Shown: one piece after another, positions 5,361 to 12,595 of the stretch
Layout: each line of letters begins with the position of its first letter
How positions within the stretch are numbered: position 1 is the stretch's first letter
Source: a virus
IMG/VR virus record: IMGVR_UViG_3300028829_005419
Coordinates: 1-62,801 of that record
Strand: one strand, 5' to 3'
DNA length: 62,801 nucleotides
Program-made: the position numbers and the translations under genes
The notes under the pieces: generated by a model
Told to the model about the DNA's origin: nothing
Database searches by the model: none
Seen by the model: only the letters and a program-made list of their open reading frames with translations

Positions 5361-7499
5361 ATGTTTCTTCTGGATGAAGGAAAAGCGAACACTCACTTAA
5401 CTCACCTTGAAGAACTTGTTTTAACACAAGGTCCAAAAGGTTATGATATGGCTCGGGCATTCTTGCTTGAGTTGTTGGAAGAGTTAAAAGGCAATGTTGA
5501 TTCAAAAGTAAAGACCTCCGTTAAATGGGACGGGGCTCCTGCTATTTTTGCTGGAATCAATCCAGAGAACGGTAAGTTCTTTGTTGGTACCAAATCTATC
5601 TTTAATAAAGTCCCAAAGATAAACTATACCCCCGAAGATGTCCAGAGAAATCACGGGCATGCTCCGGGTTTGGTTGATAAGTTAGTTAAAGCGCTTCGCT
5701 ATTTGCCTGGATTAGGAATCCAAAAGATTCTTCAAGGCGACTTTATGTTTGATGATGAGATGATTAGCACTATTGATGTTGATGGTGAGCCTCATTATGC
5801 TTTCAAGCCAAATACTATTACTTATGCTGCTCCTGTCAACTCCAAGTTTGGTCAAGAGATTGCCGAATCAAAGTTTGGTATTGTATTCCACACAACTTAT
5901 GATAGTTTGGATGGTGGTGCTTCTTTTGGCGCAGACGTAAGTGGTCTAAATAAAGTCCCCGGCGTTTGGGTTGATGATGCTTATTTCACAGATGATACAG
6001 GCACCGTTACTTTAACTGAGGATGAAGAGGCGAAGGTTAAGGAATTGGTTTCAGCCGCAGATCAAATCAAGATTAACTATGATGGTCTGCCGATGGATCT
6101 TCTTAATATCTACATTAACTCTGAGATTAAGGGTGGTCAGTTTATTGAGGATCCCGAGAAGTCTTTTGATGGTTTCAAGCGTTGGTATTCTGGTCGTCTA
6201 GAAAAAAGAATCGATTCTTTGAAGTCTGAAAGAGGAAGATTAAAGGCAACTCAAAAAGGACAGGAAATGCTTTCTTCTATTGATGATAGAAAGGAAGATC
6301 TTCTTAATCTTTTTAGAGTCTCGCGACTTCTATTTGAAGCAAAGAATATCTTTATTCAAAAATATAACAACGCTGTATATAACACAAAGCATTTTATTGA
6401 TGATGGTTCAGGCGATTTGGTCGCAAGCAACCCGGAAGGTTATGTTGCTGTTGATCATATCGGTAATGGCGTTAAGTTTGTTGATCGTTTAGAGTTCAGC
6501 AAAGCAAACTTTGCGGTAGATAAAGGCGCTAAGTTCCAGCAGACAGAGAGTTTATCAGTATATTGGGGAACCGATGGTTATTCTGTATCAAAGACTCTTT
6601 TGGAATGGTCTCGAAATCTTCCTTCTGTTACAAATAAGAATCAAGCACTTTATGAAAATCTTCTTGGTGGGGCTCCAATCACTTCTTTGATCCGCGAAGA
6701 AAGTAAGGTAAAGATTGCTTTGGCTGAGGCAGTTAACTGGGCTTTGAACGAGCAAGACCAAAAAAGAGTTATTGCTATTTACCCCGGACGTTTCCAGCCA
6801 ATGGGTCGTCATCACTACGCAACTTATAAGGCACTTGCCGATCAATATGGTGCCGAGAACACATTTGTTGTGACTTCTAATAAGACAGGACCAAAGTCTC
6901 CCCTAGACTTTGAAGAAAAGAAAAAGATTATGGTGGCTCACGGGATCCCTGCCGATAAGATCGTGATGACCAGAAAACCTTATGTTGCCGAAGAAGTAAC
7001 TCAAAACTTTGATCCAGACGCAACAGCAGTTGTTTTCGCTGTCGGTGGAAAGGATATGCGTGATAGCCCGAGATTTGCGAACCTAGACGGTTTCACGAAG
7101 AAAGGCACTCCTGCTTACTATAAAACTTATAAGCCAGGAGAAGAGCTTGTAGGGCTCGGTAAGCACGGTTACATCGCAGTTGCTCCTCATGTTGAGATTG
7201 ATGTTCCTGGCTTCGGTGAAATGTCGGGCACAACTTTAAGAAAAGCACTTAAAGGTGCGACACCAGAAGACTTTCAAAGTATTATGGGATTTTATAATCA
7301 AGAAATCTATGATATACTTCAAGGAAAACTTGAAGAAATGTCTGCTATGGGCGGTGGCGCCGTAGCAGGATTCTCTGGGCGCGCTCCTGATGTTGTTGGA
7401 TCAGAGAAAAAGAAAAAGAGACATCCAAAAAACTTCATTGCCGAGGATGAGTTGGTTACTGAAGTGATGGACTATTTATTAGGAATATCGGTGGGCTAA
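5361..7499 (+). CDS. Ligase-like (KWDG) and NMN adenylyltransferase-like fusion
   Basis: 712 residues. The N-terminal half carries VKWDGAP (K55-D57-G58), the shape of motif I of RNA/DNA ligases and related nucleotidyltransferases (K-x-D-G), followed by LQGDFMFDD, which could serve as motif III. This resembles the uncharacterised phage family DUF6267. The C-terminal part is a nucleotidyltransferase fold: GRFQPMGRHH at residues 476-485 corresponds to the GRFQPxHxGH nucleotide-binding motif, and MSGTTLRKAL near residue 620 to the ISGTxxR motif of NMN adenylyltransferases. The very N-terminus (MFLLDEG, L-D-E) is a possible short leader. The protein may act on NAD or on nucleic-acid ends. The neighbouring ADP-ribosyltransferase-like genes make NAD metabolism attractive, but that is inference. 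Confidence 0.7.
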   Translation: MFLLDEGKANTHLTHLEELVLTQGPKGYDMARAFLLELLEELKGNVDSKVKTSVKWDGAPAIFAGINPENGKFFVGTKSIFNKVPKINYTPEDVQRNHGHAPGLVDKLVKALRYLPGLGIQKILQGDFMFDDEMISTIDVDGEPHYAFKPNTITYAAPVNSKFGQEIAESKFGIVFHTTYDSLDGGASFGADVSGLNKVPGVWVDDAYFTDDTGTVTLTEDEEAKVKELVSAADQIKINYDGLPMDLLNIYINSEIKGGQFIEDPEKSFDGFKRWYSGRLEKRIDSLKSERGRLKATQKGQEMLSSIDDRKEDLLNLFRVSRLLFEAKNIFIQKYNNAVYNTKHFIDDGSGDLVASNPEGYVAVDHIGNGVKFVDRLEFSKANFAVDKGAKFQQTESLSVYWGTDGYSVSKTLLEWSRNLPSVTNKNQALYENLLGGAPITSLIREESKVKIALAEAVNWALNEQDQKRVIAIYPGRFQPMGRHHYATYKALADQYGAENTFVVTSNKTGPKSPLDFEEKKKIMVAHGIPADKIVMTRKPYVAEEVTQNFDPDATAVVFAVGGKDMRDSPRFANLDGFTKKGTPAYYKTYKPGEELVGLGKHGYIAVAPHVEIDVPGFGEMSGTTLRKALKGATPEDFQSIMGFYNQEIYDILQGKLEEMSAMGGGAVAGFSGRAPDVVGSEKKKKRHPKNFIAEDELVTEVMDYLLGISVG

Positions 7500-7502
7500 A
7501 CA

Positions 7503-8354
7503 ATGATTGATCGTAAAGAATTTGCAGAAGAGCTAATGCTCCGTGAGAATGTGCGTAAAGCTATTCGTCACATAATAAAAAAGAAAGATACAAAAAGACT
7601 GAATGAAGAAAAGAAGCTTCGATCTATTGTTCGAAGTTTACTTGAAGGTCAGTCTGCTGTTGCGTCAGTAGCCAAGCACGAAAATACTGGTATCAATGCC
7701 CTTGAAGACCTTCTTAAGAACTCTAATGTTCTTTCTGTCGTAGAGACAGGATATAAGTCTCTTACCACTGATAAACAACAGAGAGACTCATACCGCAACC
7801 ACATTCTAAGTGCTGTGGAAAAATCTCTTGCCCCCGAAGAGTCTCGTAAGGATGCTGGTTCTGACGCTGAACTTGAGCCAGTAGAAGAAGAAATCGATAT
7901 TACTGTTTCTGATCGCCCTGAGGATGATCCAGCTTTTATCGATGTTAATGATGAAAAGGAAGAAGAGCCAGAAGAAGAACCAGATGAAAGAGATACATTT
8001 GGTCTGGAGGGAGAAGATAAGACCGGTCGCAACAGAGCATATAGTGACTTCCAAAATGTCGAGAAAAACATCTTAACTGCTTTCGACAACCTTGATAACG
8101 CACAAGATATTAGTATGTTCCAAGAATATCTTCTTAAAAACCTTGCTTTATACTTCGATAAGTATGAGAGTGAGCTGCAAGTAAATGTTGAAGAGCCTGA
8201 GGATGCAGCAGAGGCTGTTCCAGATGCTCCGGCTGCTGCTCCAACCGAAACTGATGACCTCGTTGATCCTGAGACAGATGTTCCAGAGTTTGAGTTAGAA
8301 GAAGGCATGGCAATTAATCTTGAAAGCCTTATCGATAAACTTCTAGAGCAGTAA
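7503..8354 (+). CDS. Acidic protein with basic N-terminus, unknown
   Basis: 283 residues. The first 60 are basic (ENVRKAIRHIIKKK), with L13-R14-E15 as a possible processing site. The rest is strongly acidic, with low-complexity stretches at about residues 130-165 and 235-265, and ends with MAINLESLIDKLLEQ. No enzymatic motif. Its composition, and its place behind the leader genes, fits a core/scaffold or internal head protein. A long reverse-strand frame lies over this gene; it reflects the codon bias of acidic residues and is not a gene. Confidence 0.55.
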   Translation: MIDRKEFAEELMLRENVRKAIRHIIKKKDTKRLNEEKKLRSIVRSLLEGQSAVASVAKHENTGINALEDLLKNSNVLSVVETGYKSLTTDKQQRDSYRNHILSAVEKSLAPEESRKDAGSDAELEPVEEEIDITVSDRPEDDPAFIDVNDEKEEEPEEEPDERDTFGLEGEDKTGRNRAYSDFQNVEKNILTAFDNLDNAQDISMFQEYLLKNLALYFDKYESELQVNVEEPEDAAEAVPDAPAAAPTETDDLVDPETDVPEFELEEGMAINLESLIDKLLEQ

Positions 8355-8357
8355 TAT

Positions 8358-8696
8358 ATGGCAAACCCTAATATTGAAAAGGGTTTTAGCAGAAACAAAT
8401 CATTATCTAACACACTTCGTAAAGAAGGAAAATCTTCTGAACCATTCGAAGTAATGTTGTCTGCTTTAACTCTGGAAGAGATTATAGGATTAAAGTTAGA
8501 ATGTTCTATGCGACTTACAAATGGTAAGTTGTATGGATTTAATCTTTGGTCTAACTCAGTTAATATTCTTAAAGAAGCATTGTATAATGCTGTTATTAGC
8601 ATTACCGACACTAATGTTGAGATTAGAAGAATATTAGGGATCAATGCTAGTTCTTGGTTAGAGATAAAAAGAAAGTTCGACACAAACAAAGAATAG
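8358..8696 (+). CDS. Hypothetical protein
   Basis: 112 residues, not recognised. The N-terminal third is polar and basic (NIEKGFSRNKSLSNTLRKEG). The rest looks like a small mixed alpha/beta domain (EVMLSALTLEEIIGLKLECSMRL). It ends 37 bases before the tmRNA, and its stop lies inside an ACTATTTC variant of the recurrent junction motif. It is the last gene of the leader-gene run. Confidence 0.5.
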   Translation: MANPNIEKGFSRNKSLSNTLRKEGKSSEPFEVMLSALTLEEIIGLKLECSMRLTNGKLYGFNLWSNSVNILKEALYNAVISITDTNVEIRRILGINASSWLEIKRKFDTNKE

Positions 8697-8732
8697 ACTA
8701 TTTCTCTTAATGTGTCAAGAAAAATATTTAAA

Positions 8733-9046
8733 GGGGATGACCGGTTTCGACAGGGTAAATAAACTGGATAGTGCAGGTTGTGAAAGCTAACTCAATCACA
8801 TAAAACATTAGTTAGAAACATATAACTGCAAACGAAGCAGATTACGGTCTAGCACTAGCTGCTTAACCCCCGGCTGTTCTTCGCCGGGTGTCCAAGAAGA
8901 ACAAACAAAACAAAAACGCTTTTACTTATCTGAGCGGATCTAATCAGAACTGATATTTTGTTTATTTAGAAAAATAAACTAAACCTGTGAATGACTTGAA
9001 AATGAAGATACTTTGGACGTGGGTTCGATTCCCACCATCTCCACCA
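8733..9046 (+). ncRNA. ssrA: One-piece tmRNA, tag peptide (A)ANEADYGLALAA
   Basis: The tRNA-like ends pair: GGGGATG at 8733 with CATCTCC at 9036, including a G3:U70 wobble that marks alanine charging. The CCA end is encoded (9044-9046). The 5' part has the conserved GACCGGTTTCGAC block, and the 3' end has the T-arm GTGGGTTCGATTCCCAC. The open frame starts with the resume codon GCA at 8828 and reads ANEADYGLALAA, then TAA at 8864, with the ALAA ending recognised by host proteases. Downstream GC-rich inverted segments (around 8866-8891) fit the internal helices and pseudoknots. This is a phage-borne copy of the trans-translation RNA; SmpB would come from the host. Confidence 0.95.
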
Positions 9047-9095
9047 AAATATATTATTTAAGTTTTATTATTATTAGTAATATAGTTATTATAGA

Positions 9096-9641
9096 GTGTA
9101 TAGATTACTAGTATTAATCTTTTTATTATCTGCCTGTTCCCTTACTGAAGAGGAACATCCACAAATAGATTATGGTGAGTATATGTTTCCAATGTCCTGT
9201 TTGTGGGATGATGGAACACCCAACGATTCCAACGACTCAGGTACAATAGTCTATTGTTATGCTCATGATATAACGTCCGAGATTATAGAAGCAAATTTCT
9301 TTTCTCTTTCAGTACAATACCCTGAGAATGCTGATGAAAGAGTTAAAGTATGTGGAGAAAACTTAAACCTATACTCTGGACATTCTTTATATGATAGTAT
9401 TCTTCCTATTATTACTAACGATCAGTTTGGATGTATAAATGCTTTTGATCGAATTAAAAATGATGAGTTTGATTGGTTCTGGTATAATAAAGAAAGAGTT
9501 TTAGAGTTTAAGTGGAAACCTGAGAACAACCCTTCCTTGGATATGTATTTGGTTGTTGAAGAGCCAGAATATGGTCAAGATACTTATATTAATGGGTATT
9601 CCTCAAAAGCAGTTATTTATCTTAAAAAAGAACTTGACTAA
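9096..9641 (+). CDS. Small lipoprotein, unknown function
   Basis: 181 residues from a GTG start. It has a short signal peptide (MYRLLVLIFLLSAC) ending in a lipobox L-S-A-C with C14 as the lipidated cysteine. The mature part is acidic, with several cysteines and aromatic residues, and no recognised domain. A phage lipoprotein is usually a host-envelope protein that blocks superinfection or changes the surface; here this is inference only. An AT-rich 49-nt gap separates it from the tmRNA. Confidence 0.65.
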   Translation: MYRLLVLIFLLSACSLTEEEHPQIDYGEYMFPMSCLWDDGTPNDSNDSGTIVYCYAHDITSEIIEANFFSLSVQYPENADERVKVCGENLNLYSGHSLYDSILPIITNDQFGCINAFDRIKNDEFDWFWYNKERVLEFKWKPENNPSLDMYLVVEEPEYGQDTYINGYSSKAVIYLKKELD

Positions 9642-9661
9642 TATATTATATCTTGTATAAT
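9634..9661 (+). promoter_or_regulatory. Sigma70-type promoter candidate
   Basis: TTGACT (9634-9639) and TATAAT (9656-9661) are separated by 16 nt. The -35 differs from consensus in one base and the -10 is perfect. It overlaps the end of the lipoprotein gene and lies about 55 nt upstream of the next start, so it could drive the small genes, aldolase and tRNAs in early infection using the host polymerase. Confidence 0.6.
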
Positions 9662-9718
9662 GATTACTGAAAGTAACAAAGAAAATAAACTATATAAGTT
9701 ATAACAGGAGGACATAAT

Positions 9719-9919
9719 GTGTCTGAACATAAAGAAAAAAAGATTCCTGCTTTCTTAAAAACAGTTTATCTATCAAACCGAGAGATTCGTCTTATTCTAG
9801 CTGGCTTATATTCACTTGATATGCCACAAGATGAAATTGAAGGTACACTTTGGAAAAAGCTTTTATTTGAAAAGCTTCATAAAAAAACTAGACGAAAGAA
9901 GAACGTTGACAAAGATTAA
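9719..9919 (+). CDS. Small basic hypothetical protein
   Basis: 66 residues from GTG at 9719, seven bases after a strong AGGAGG site at 9706. An ATG two bases upstream in another frame gives only a short peptide, so the GTG is chosen. The sequence has a helical middle (REIRLILAGLYSL) and a basic tail (KKTRRKKN). No family recognised. It overlaps the next gene by 14 nt. Confidence 0.55.
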   Translation: MSEHKEKKIPAFLKTVYLSNREIRLILAGLYSLDMPQDEIEGTLWKKLLFEKLHKKTRRKKNVDKD

Positions 9920-10148
9920 AAAACTATCTAAAAGCCAAAAAGAAGTATTATTGCTAAAAGCACAAACAGAATTTGGAGATTATGCCTTGTATGAAGTTAG
10001 AAATGGAACGCATGGTTTAACTTTGTACGTCTATCCTGATCTAGTAGAAGATGCTCCTAGGCTAAGAAAAGCTGTTCCACTACATTGGAACAACTTATTT
10101 ACTATTGTTTCATATATTGATACGTTTGATAGAAATGAGAACAACTAA
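9906..10148 (+). CDS. Hypothetical protein, TTG start
   Basis: 80 residues if translation starts at TTG 9906, which follows AGAAG by a short spacing. An ATG at 9816 in the same frame would force a 104-nt overlap with the preceding gene and adds a region that is just a shifted reading of it, so it is rejected. The protein starts with LTKIKKLSKSQKE and ends one base before the aldolase start. Unknown function. Confidence 0.45.
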   Translation: MTKIKKLSKSQKEVLLLKAQTEFGDYALYEVRNGTHGLTLYVYPDLVEDAPRLRKAVPLHWNNLFTIVSYIDTFDRNENN

Positions 10149-10754
10149 ATGATAACAGCAATAGGTGATGTAATGAGAGAAAGTTACAAACGTGGTTGGA
10201 TTACAACTCGCGATGGTAACTGTTCTGTTCGAAAAGCTAATGATACTAAGATCTACATCACTCCCACTGCTGTGAGAAAAAATCTCATATATCCAGAGTT
10301 TATTGAAAAGATTGAAATAAAAAATAATAAGTTAGTTCTAAATGCCGATAAGAAGCCTTCGGGAGAACTTGAAATGCATTGGCAACTACTAAAAGATGCT
10401 AAGTCTACAAGATGCGTTCTGCATGTACATCCAACAAATATTATTGCTGCTATGTATGCTGGTTGGGACCTTAAAAAGGTCTCAGCGCATTTTCCTGAGG
10501 TTCATCGCTATACAAGAGTTGGTTCAAATGTCCCAGTATTGCCGGCAGTATCTCAAGAACTCGCTGATGCTACCTCTAACGCATTTGTAATCACAGAAGC
10601 AAATACTGCTTATGATGTTGTTGGACAAGCAAATCACGGTGCTTGCGCCGTGGCTTCAAATCCATGGGACGCATTCGAACACATTGAAAGGTTAGAGCAT
10701 ATATGCCAGATTATTATGACTTCTGGTGTAAGACCCTCTAATATGTTTATATGA
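10149..10754 (+). CDS. Class II (zinc) aldolase family protein
   Basis: 201 residues, the family's usual length. The key positions coincide with those of L-fuculose-1-phosphate aldolase: PSGELEMH with E73, and LHVHPTN with zinc ligands H92 and H94. A third histidine lies in ANHGACAV (H163). The N-terminal R-x-G-N-C-S-V-R matches the G-N-x-S phosphate-binding loop. The family includes sugar-phosphate aldolases, ribulose-phosphate epimerases and methylthioribulose dehydratase, so the exact substrate is open. It could feed a sugar precursor into the glycan island at 15.5-26.8 kb, or serve host carbon metabolism. It follows the previous stop directly and overlaps the next gene by 4 nt. Confidence 0.85.
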   Translation: MITAIGDVMRESYKRGWITTRDGNCSVRKANDTKIYITPTAVRKNLIYPEFIEKIEIKNNKLVLNADKKPSGELEMHWQLLKDAKSTRCVLHVHPTNIIAAMYAGWDLKKVSAHFPEVHRYTRVGSNVPVLPAVSQELADATSNAFVITEANTAYDVVGQANHGACAVASNPWDAFEHIERLEHICQIIMTSGVRPSNMFI

Positions 10755-10956
10755 TGATAGTAAAAAAAGGAACAACAGTTTATCCTTCTGTAATCGGTCA
10801 ATATAACTTTCACTATCCTAATACTAATGATCCGTTTATTCTAACAATGAATATCGAGGTTGAGAAGTTAACTTGGAAAACTACTAGTAAGAAAATACCA
10901 GTAAAGATTAGTAGTCCTGAAAACTACTTACAATATAAAGTACTATGGATAGAACT

Positions 10957-10966
<10 letters not shown>
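10751..10966 (+). CDS. Hypothetical protein ending inside tRNA-Thr
   Basis: 71 residues, no recognised domain; it looks beta-rich. It overlaps the aldolase stop by 4 nt. The last four codons and the stop run into the first ten bases of tRNA-Thr: the TAG stop is formed by tRNA positions 8-10. The gene may have been shortened when the tRNA cluster was joined here. Confidence 0.45.
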
Positions 10967-11032
<66 letters not shown>

Positions 11033-11037
11033 CTTTT

Positions 11038-11113
11038 GGGGATGTAGCTCAGTTGGGAGAGCAGTTGCCTTGCACGCATCAGGTCGTAGGTTCGATTCCT
11101 ATCATCTCCACCA
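11038..11113 (+). tRNA. tRNA-Ala (anticodon TGC)
   Basis: 76 nt with encoded CCA. Acceptor GGGGATG pairs with CATCTCC and has G3:U70, the alanine identity pair. The anticodon loop CTTGCAC holds TGC. The acceptor halves are the same seven bases as those of the tmRNA at 8733. Confidence 0.95.
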
Positions 11114-11118
11114 TTTTA

Positions 11119-11195
11119 GGGCGGCTAGCTCAGTTGGTTAGAGCAGTTGTTTTACACGCATCAGGTCGGGAGTTCGAATCTCTCGCCGCCCACCA
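11119..11195 (+). tRNA. tRNA-Val (anticodon TAC)
   Basis: 77 nt with encoded CCA. Acceptor GGGCGGC pairs perfectly with GCCGCCC; the anticodon loop TTTTACAC holds TAC; T-arm GGGAGTTCGAATCTCTC. Confidence 0.95.
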
Positions 11196-11199
11196 TATT

Positions 11200-11276
<77 letters not shown>

Positions 11277-11293
11277 TTTACTATATACACTAA

Positions 11294-11368
11294 GCGGGTG
11301 TAGCTCAGTGGTAGAGCATCGCCTTGCCAAGGCGAGGGTCGTGAGTTCAAATCTCATCACCCGCTCCA
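11294..11368 (+). tRNA. tRNA-Gly (anticodon GCC)
   Basis: 75 nt with encoded CCA. Acceptor GCGGGTG pairs with CACCCGC; anticodon stem-loop CGCCTTGCCAAGGCG holds GCC; T-loop TTCAAAT. Confidence 0.95.
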
Positions 11369-11378
11369 TATTAATGTT

Positions 11379-11467
11379 AGAGAGGTGTCCGAGTGGCCGA
11401 TGGAGCAGCATTGGAAATGCTGTGTAGTTAATAGCTACCGGGGGTTCGAATCCCCCCCTCTCTGCCA
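11379..11467 (+). tRNA. tRNA-Ser (anticodon GGA)
   Basis: 89 nt with encoded CCA and a long variable arm, as expected for serine. Acceptor AGAGAGG pairs with CCTCTCT; anticodon loop TTGGAAA holds GGA. It is the last tRNA of the cluster, nine bases before the next gene. Confidence 0.95.
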
Positions 11468-11476
11468 TATATTGTT

Positions 11477-11809
11477 ATGAAGCCATATTTTTACAAAGCA
11501 AAAATCATTTCCGTTTATGATGGAGATACTGTAACAGCAATCATAGATTTGGGATTCCAGATCACAAACAAAATAAAAATTAGACTACATGGCATCAATG
11601 CTCCCGAAATAAGAGGAAAGCAGAGACCGGAAGGTTTAAAGAGTAGAGATTATTTAAGATCTTTAATACTTGACAAAGAAGTAATCATACAAACATTAAA
11701 AGACAAGAAAGGCAAATACGGACGATATATTGGAATCATTCACTTAAAAGATGAAAATGTTAATGAACTTCTAGTAGAATCTGGGTATGCCGAAAAGAAG
11801 GAGTATTAA
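11477..11809 (+). CDS. Thermonuclease (SNase-like) family nuclease
   Basis: 110 residues. The motifs of staphylococcal nuclease are in order: YDGDT (D17 for the metal), IRLHGINAPE (R36 and E44) and KYGRYIG (R83). The aspartate that is the second calcium ligand in the model enzyme is replaced by N41. There is no signal peptide, so it should act in the host cytoplasm or in DNA processing rather than outside the cell. It may help degrade host DNA. It follows the tRNAs directly and ends with GAGTATTAA, where the ribosome site of the next gene lies. Confidence 0.85.
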   Translation: MKPYFYKAKIISVYDGDTVTAIIDLGFQITNKIKIRLHGINAPEIRGKQRPEGLKSRDYLRSLILDKEVIIQTLKDKKGKYGRYIGIIHLKDENVNELLVESGYAEKKEY

Positions 11810-11810
11810 A

Positions 11811-12053
11811 ATGAAGAACAACATGATGGCTGAGCAACTAATAAGAGCAGCACTTGCTCGTTTTGAAGCAGATAGACAAGAATCTATCGCAGTAATAGAA
11901 CTTTATCTAAACAATCCAGCCGGCGTAGCAGAGCATCCAAGCATTGTTAATGAGATTACTACGGCGATTACAAGATTATCAGACTCCGAGGAAGCGATTA
12001 GTGCTATTGAAAGAAACTTTCTTTCAACGACCGGACCCCAAGAAGATGAGTAA
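11811..12053 (+). CDS. Small hypothetical protein
   Basis: 80 residues from ATG 11811, chosen because AAGGAG lies 7 nt upstream; an in-frame ATG at 11787 would sit before that site. The chain is mainly helical and acidic (MAEQLIRAALARFEADRQES). No family recognised. Its last eight bases overlap the next gene. Confidence 0.5.
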   Translation: MKNNMMAEQLIRAALARFEADRQESIAVIELYLNNPAGVAEHPSIVNEITTAITRLSDSEEAISAIERNFLSTTGPQEDE

Positions 12054-12561
12054 AGAAAAGCCGACACCTTATACAACAGTATGCGTCTCAGGAGGCTTTG
12101 ATCCAGTTCATATTGGTCATCTTCGTATGATTAAGGAAGCATCAAAGTTTGGACACGTTACTGTGATCGTTAACTCTGATGATTGGCTAATGAGAAAGAA
12201 GGGATATATCTTTATGCCTTTTGAGGAGCGCTGCGAAATCATCGAAGGCTTTACAGCCACAGCAAAAACTACATATGTAGATGATTCCGATGGTACTGTC
12301 TGCGAAGCGCTTCGCCGTATTAAGCCGGATTATTTTGCTAATGGCGGCGATAGAAAGACCAACAATACACCAGAAATGGATGTATGCGATGAGTTGGACA
12401 TCGAGATGCTTTGGAGTGTTGGAGGCGGAAAAATACAAAGTTCCTCGACACTAGTTTCAGACGCCGGCATGGATCCAACTCCTACCGACGATGAAGACCC
12501 CCAGCCTTCTTTGGTTCAAGTGATTCAATCCGGCGATATACCAAAAACCGGAGAATATTAA
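12046..12561 (+). CDS. Cytidylyltransferase-like nucleotidyltransferase (HldE/TagD type)
   Basis: 171 residues from ATG 12046, which gives a start directly before the domain; a longer frame upstream reads through the preceding gene. GGFDPVHIGH holds the H-x-G-H motif (H22-H25), and KIQSSSTL near residue 130 corresponds to the second nucleotide-binding motif. The length and pattern fit heptose-phosphate adenylyltransferase and glycerol-phosphate cytidylyltransferase relatives. Such enzymes activate sugar phosphates for surface polysaccharides, so it may feed the glycan island a few kilobases downstream. About 30 C-terminal residues after the domain are acidic and of unknown role. Confidence 0.8.
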   Translation: MSKEKPTPYTTVCVSGGFDPVHIGHLRMIKEASKFGHVTVIVNSDDWLMRKKGYIFMPFEERCEIIEGFTATAKTTYVDDSDGTVCEALRRIKPDYFANGGDRKTNNTPEMDVCDELDIEMLWSVGGGKIQSSSTLVSDAGMDPTPTDDEDPQPSLVQVIQSGDIPKTGEY

Positions 12562-12595
12562 AAGCCACACTCTACTTATTACAGATTGGATCGTT

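Noticed and set aside
7649-8689. Long reverse-strand open frame of 346 codons
   Set aside because: It mirrors the acidic protein at 7503 (GAA/GAT runs give Ser/Phe-rich antisense) and spans two forward genes; there is no ribosome site and no other gene on that strand.
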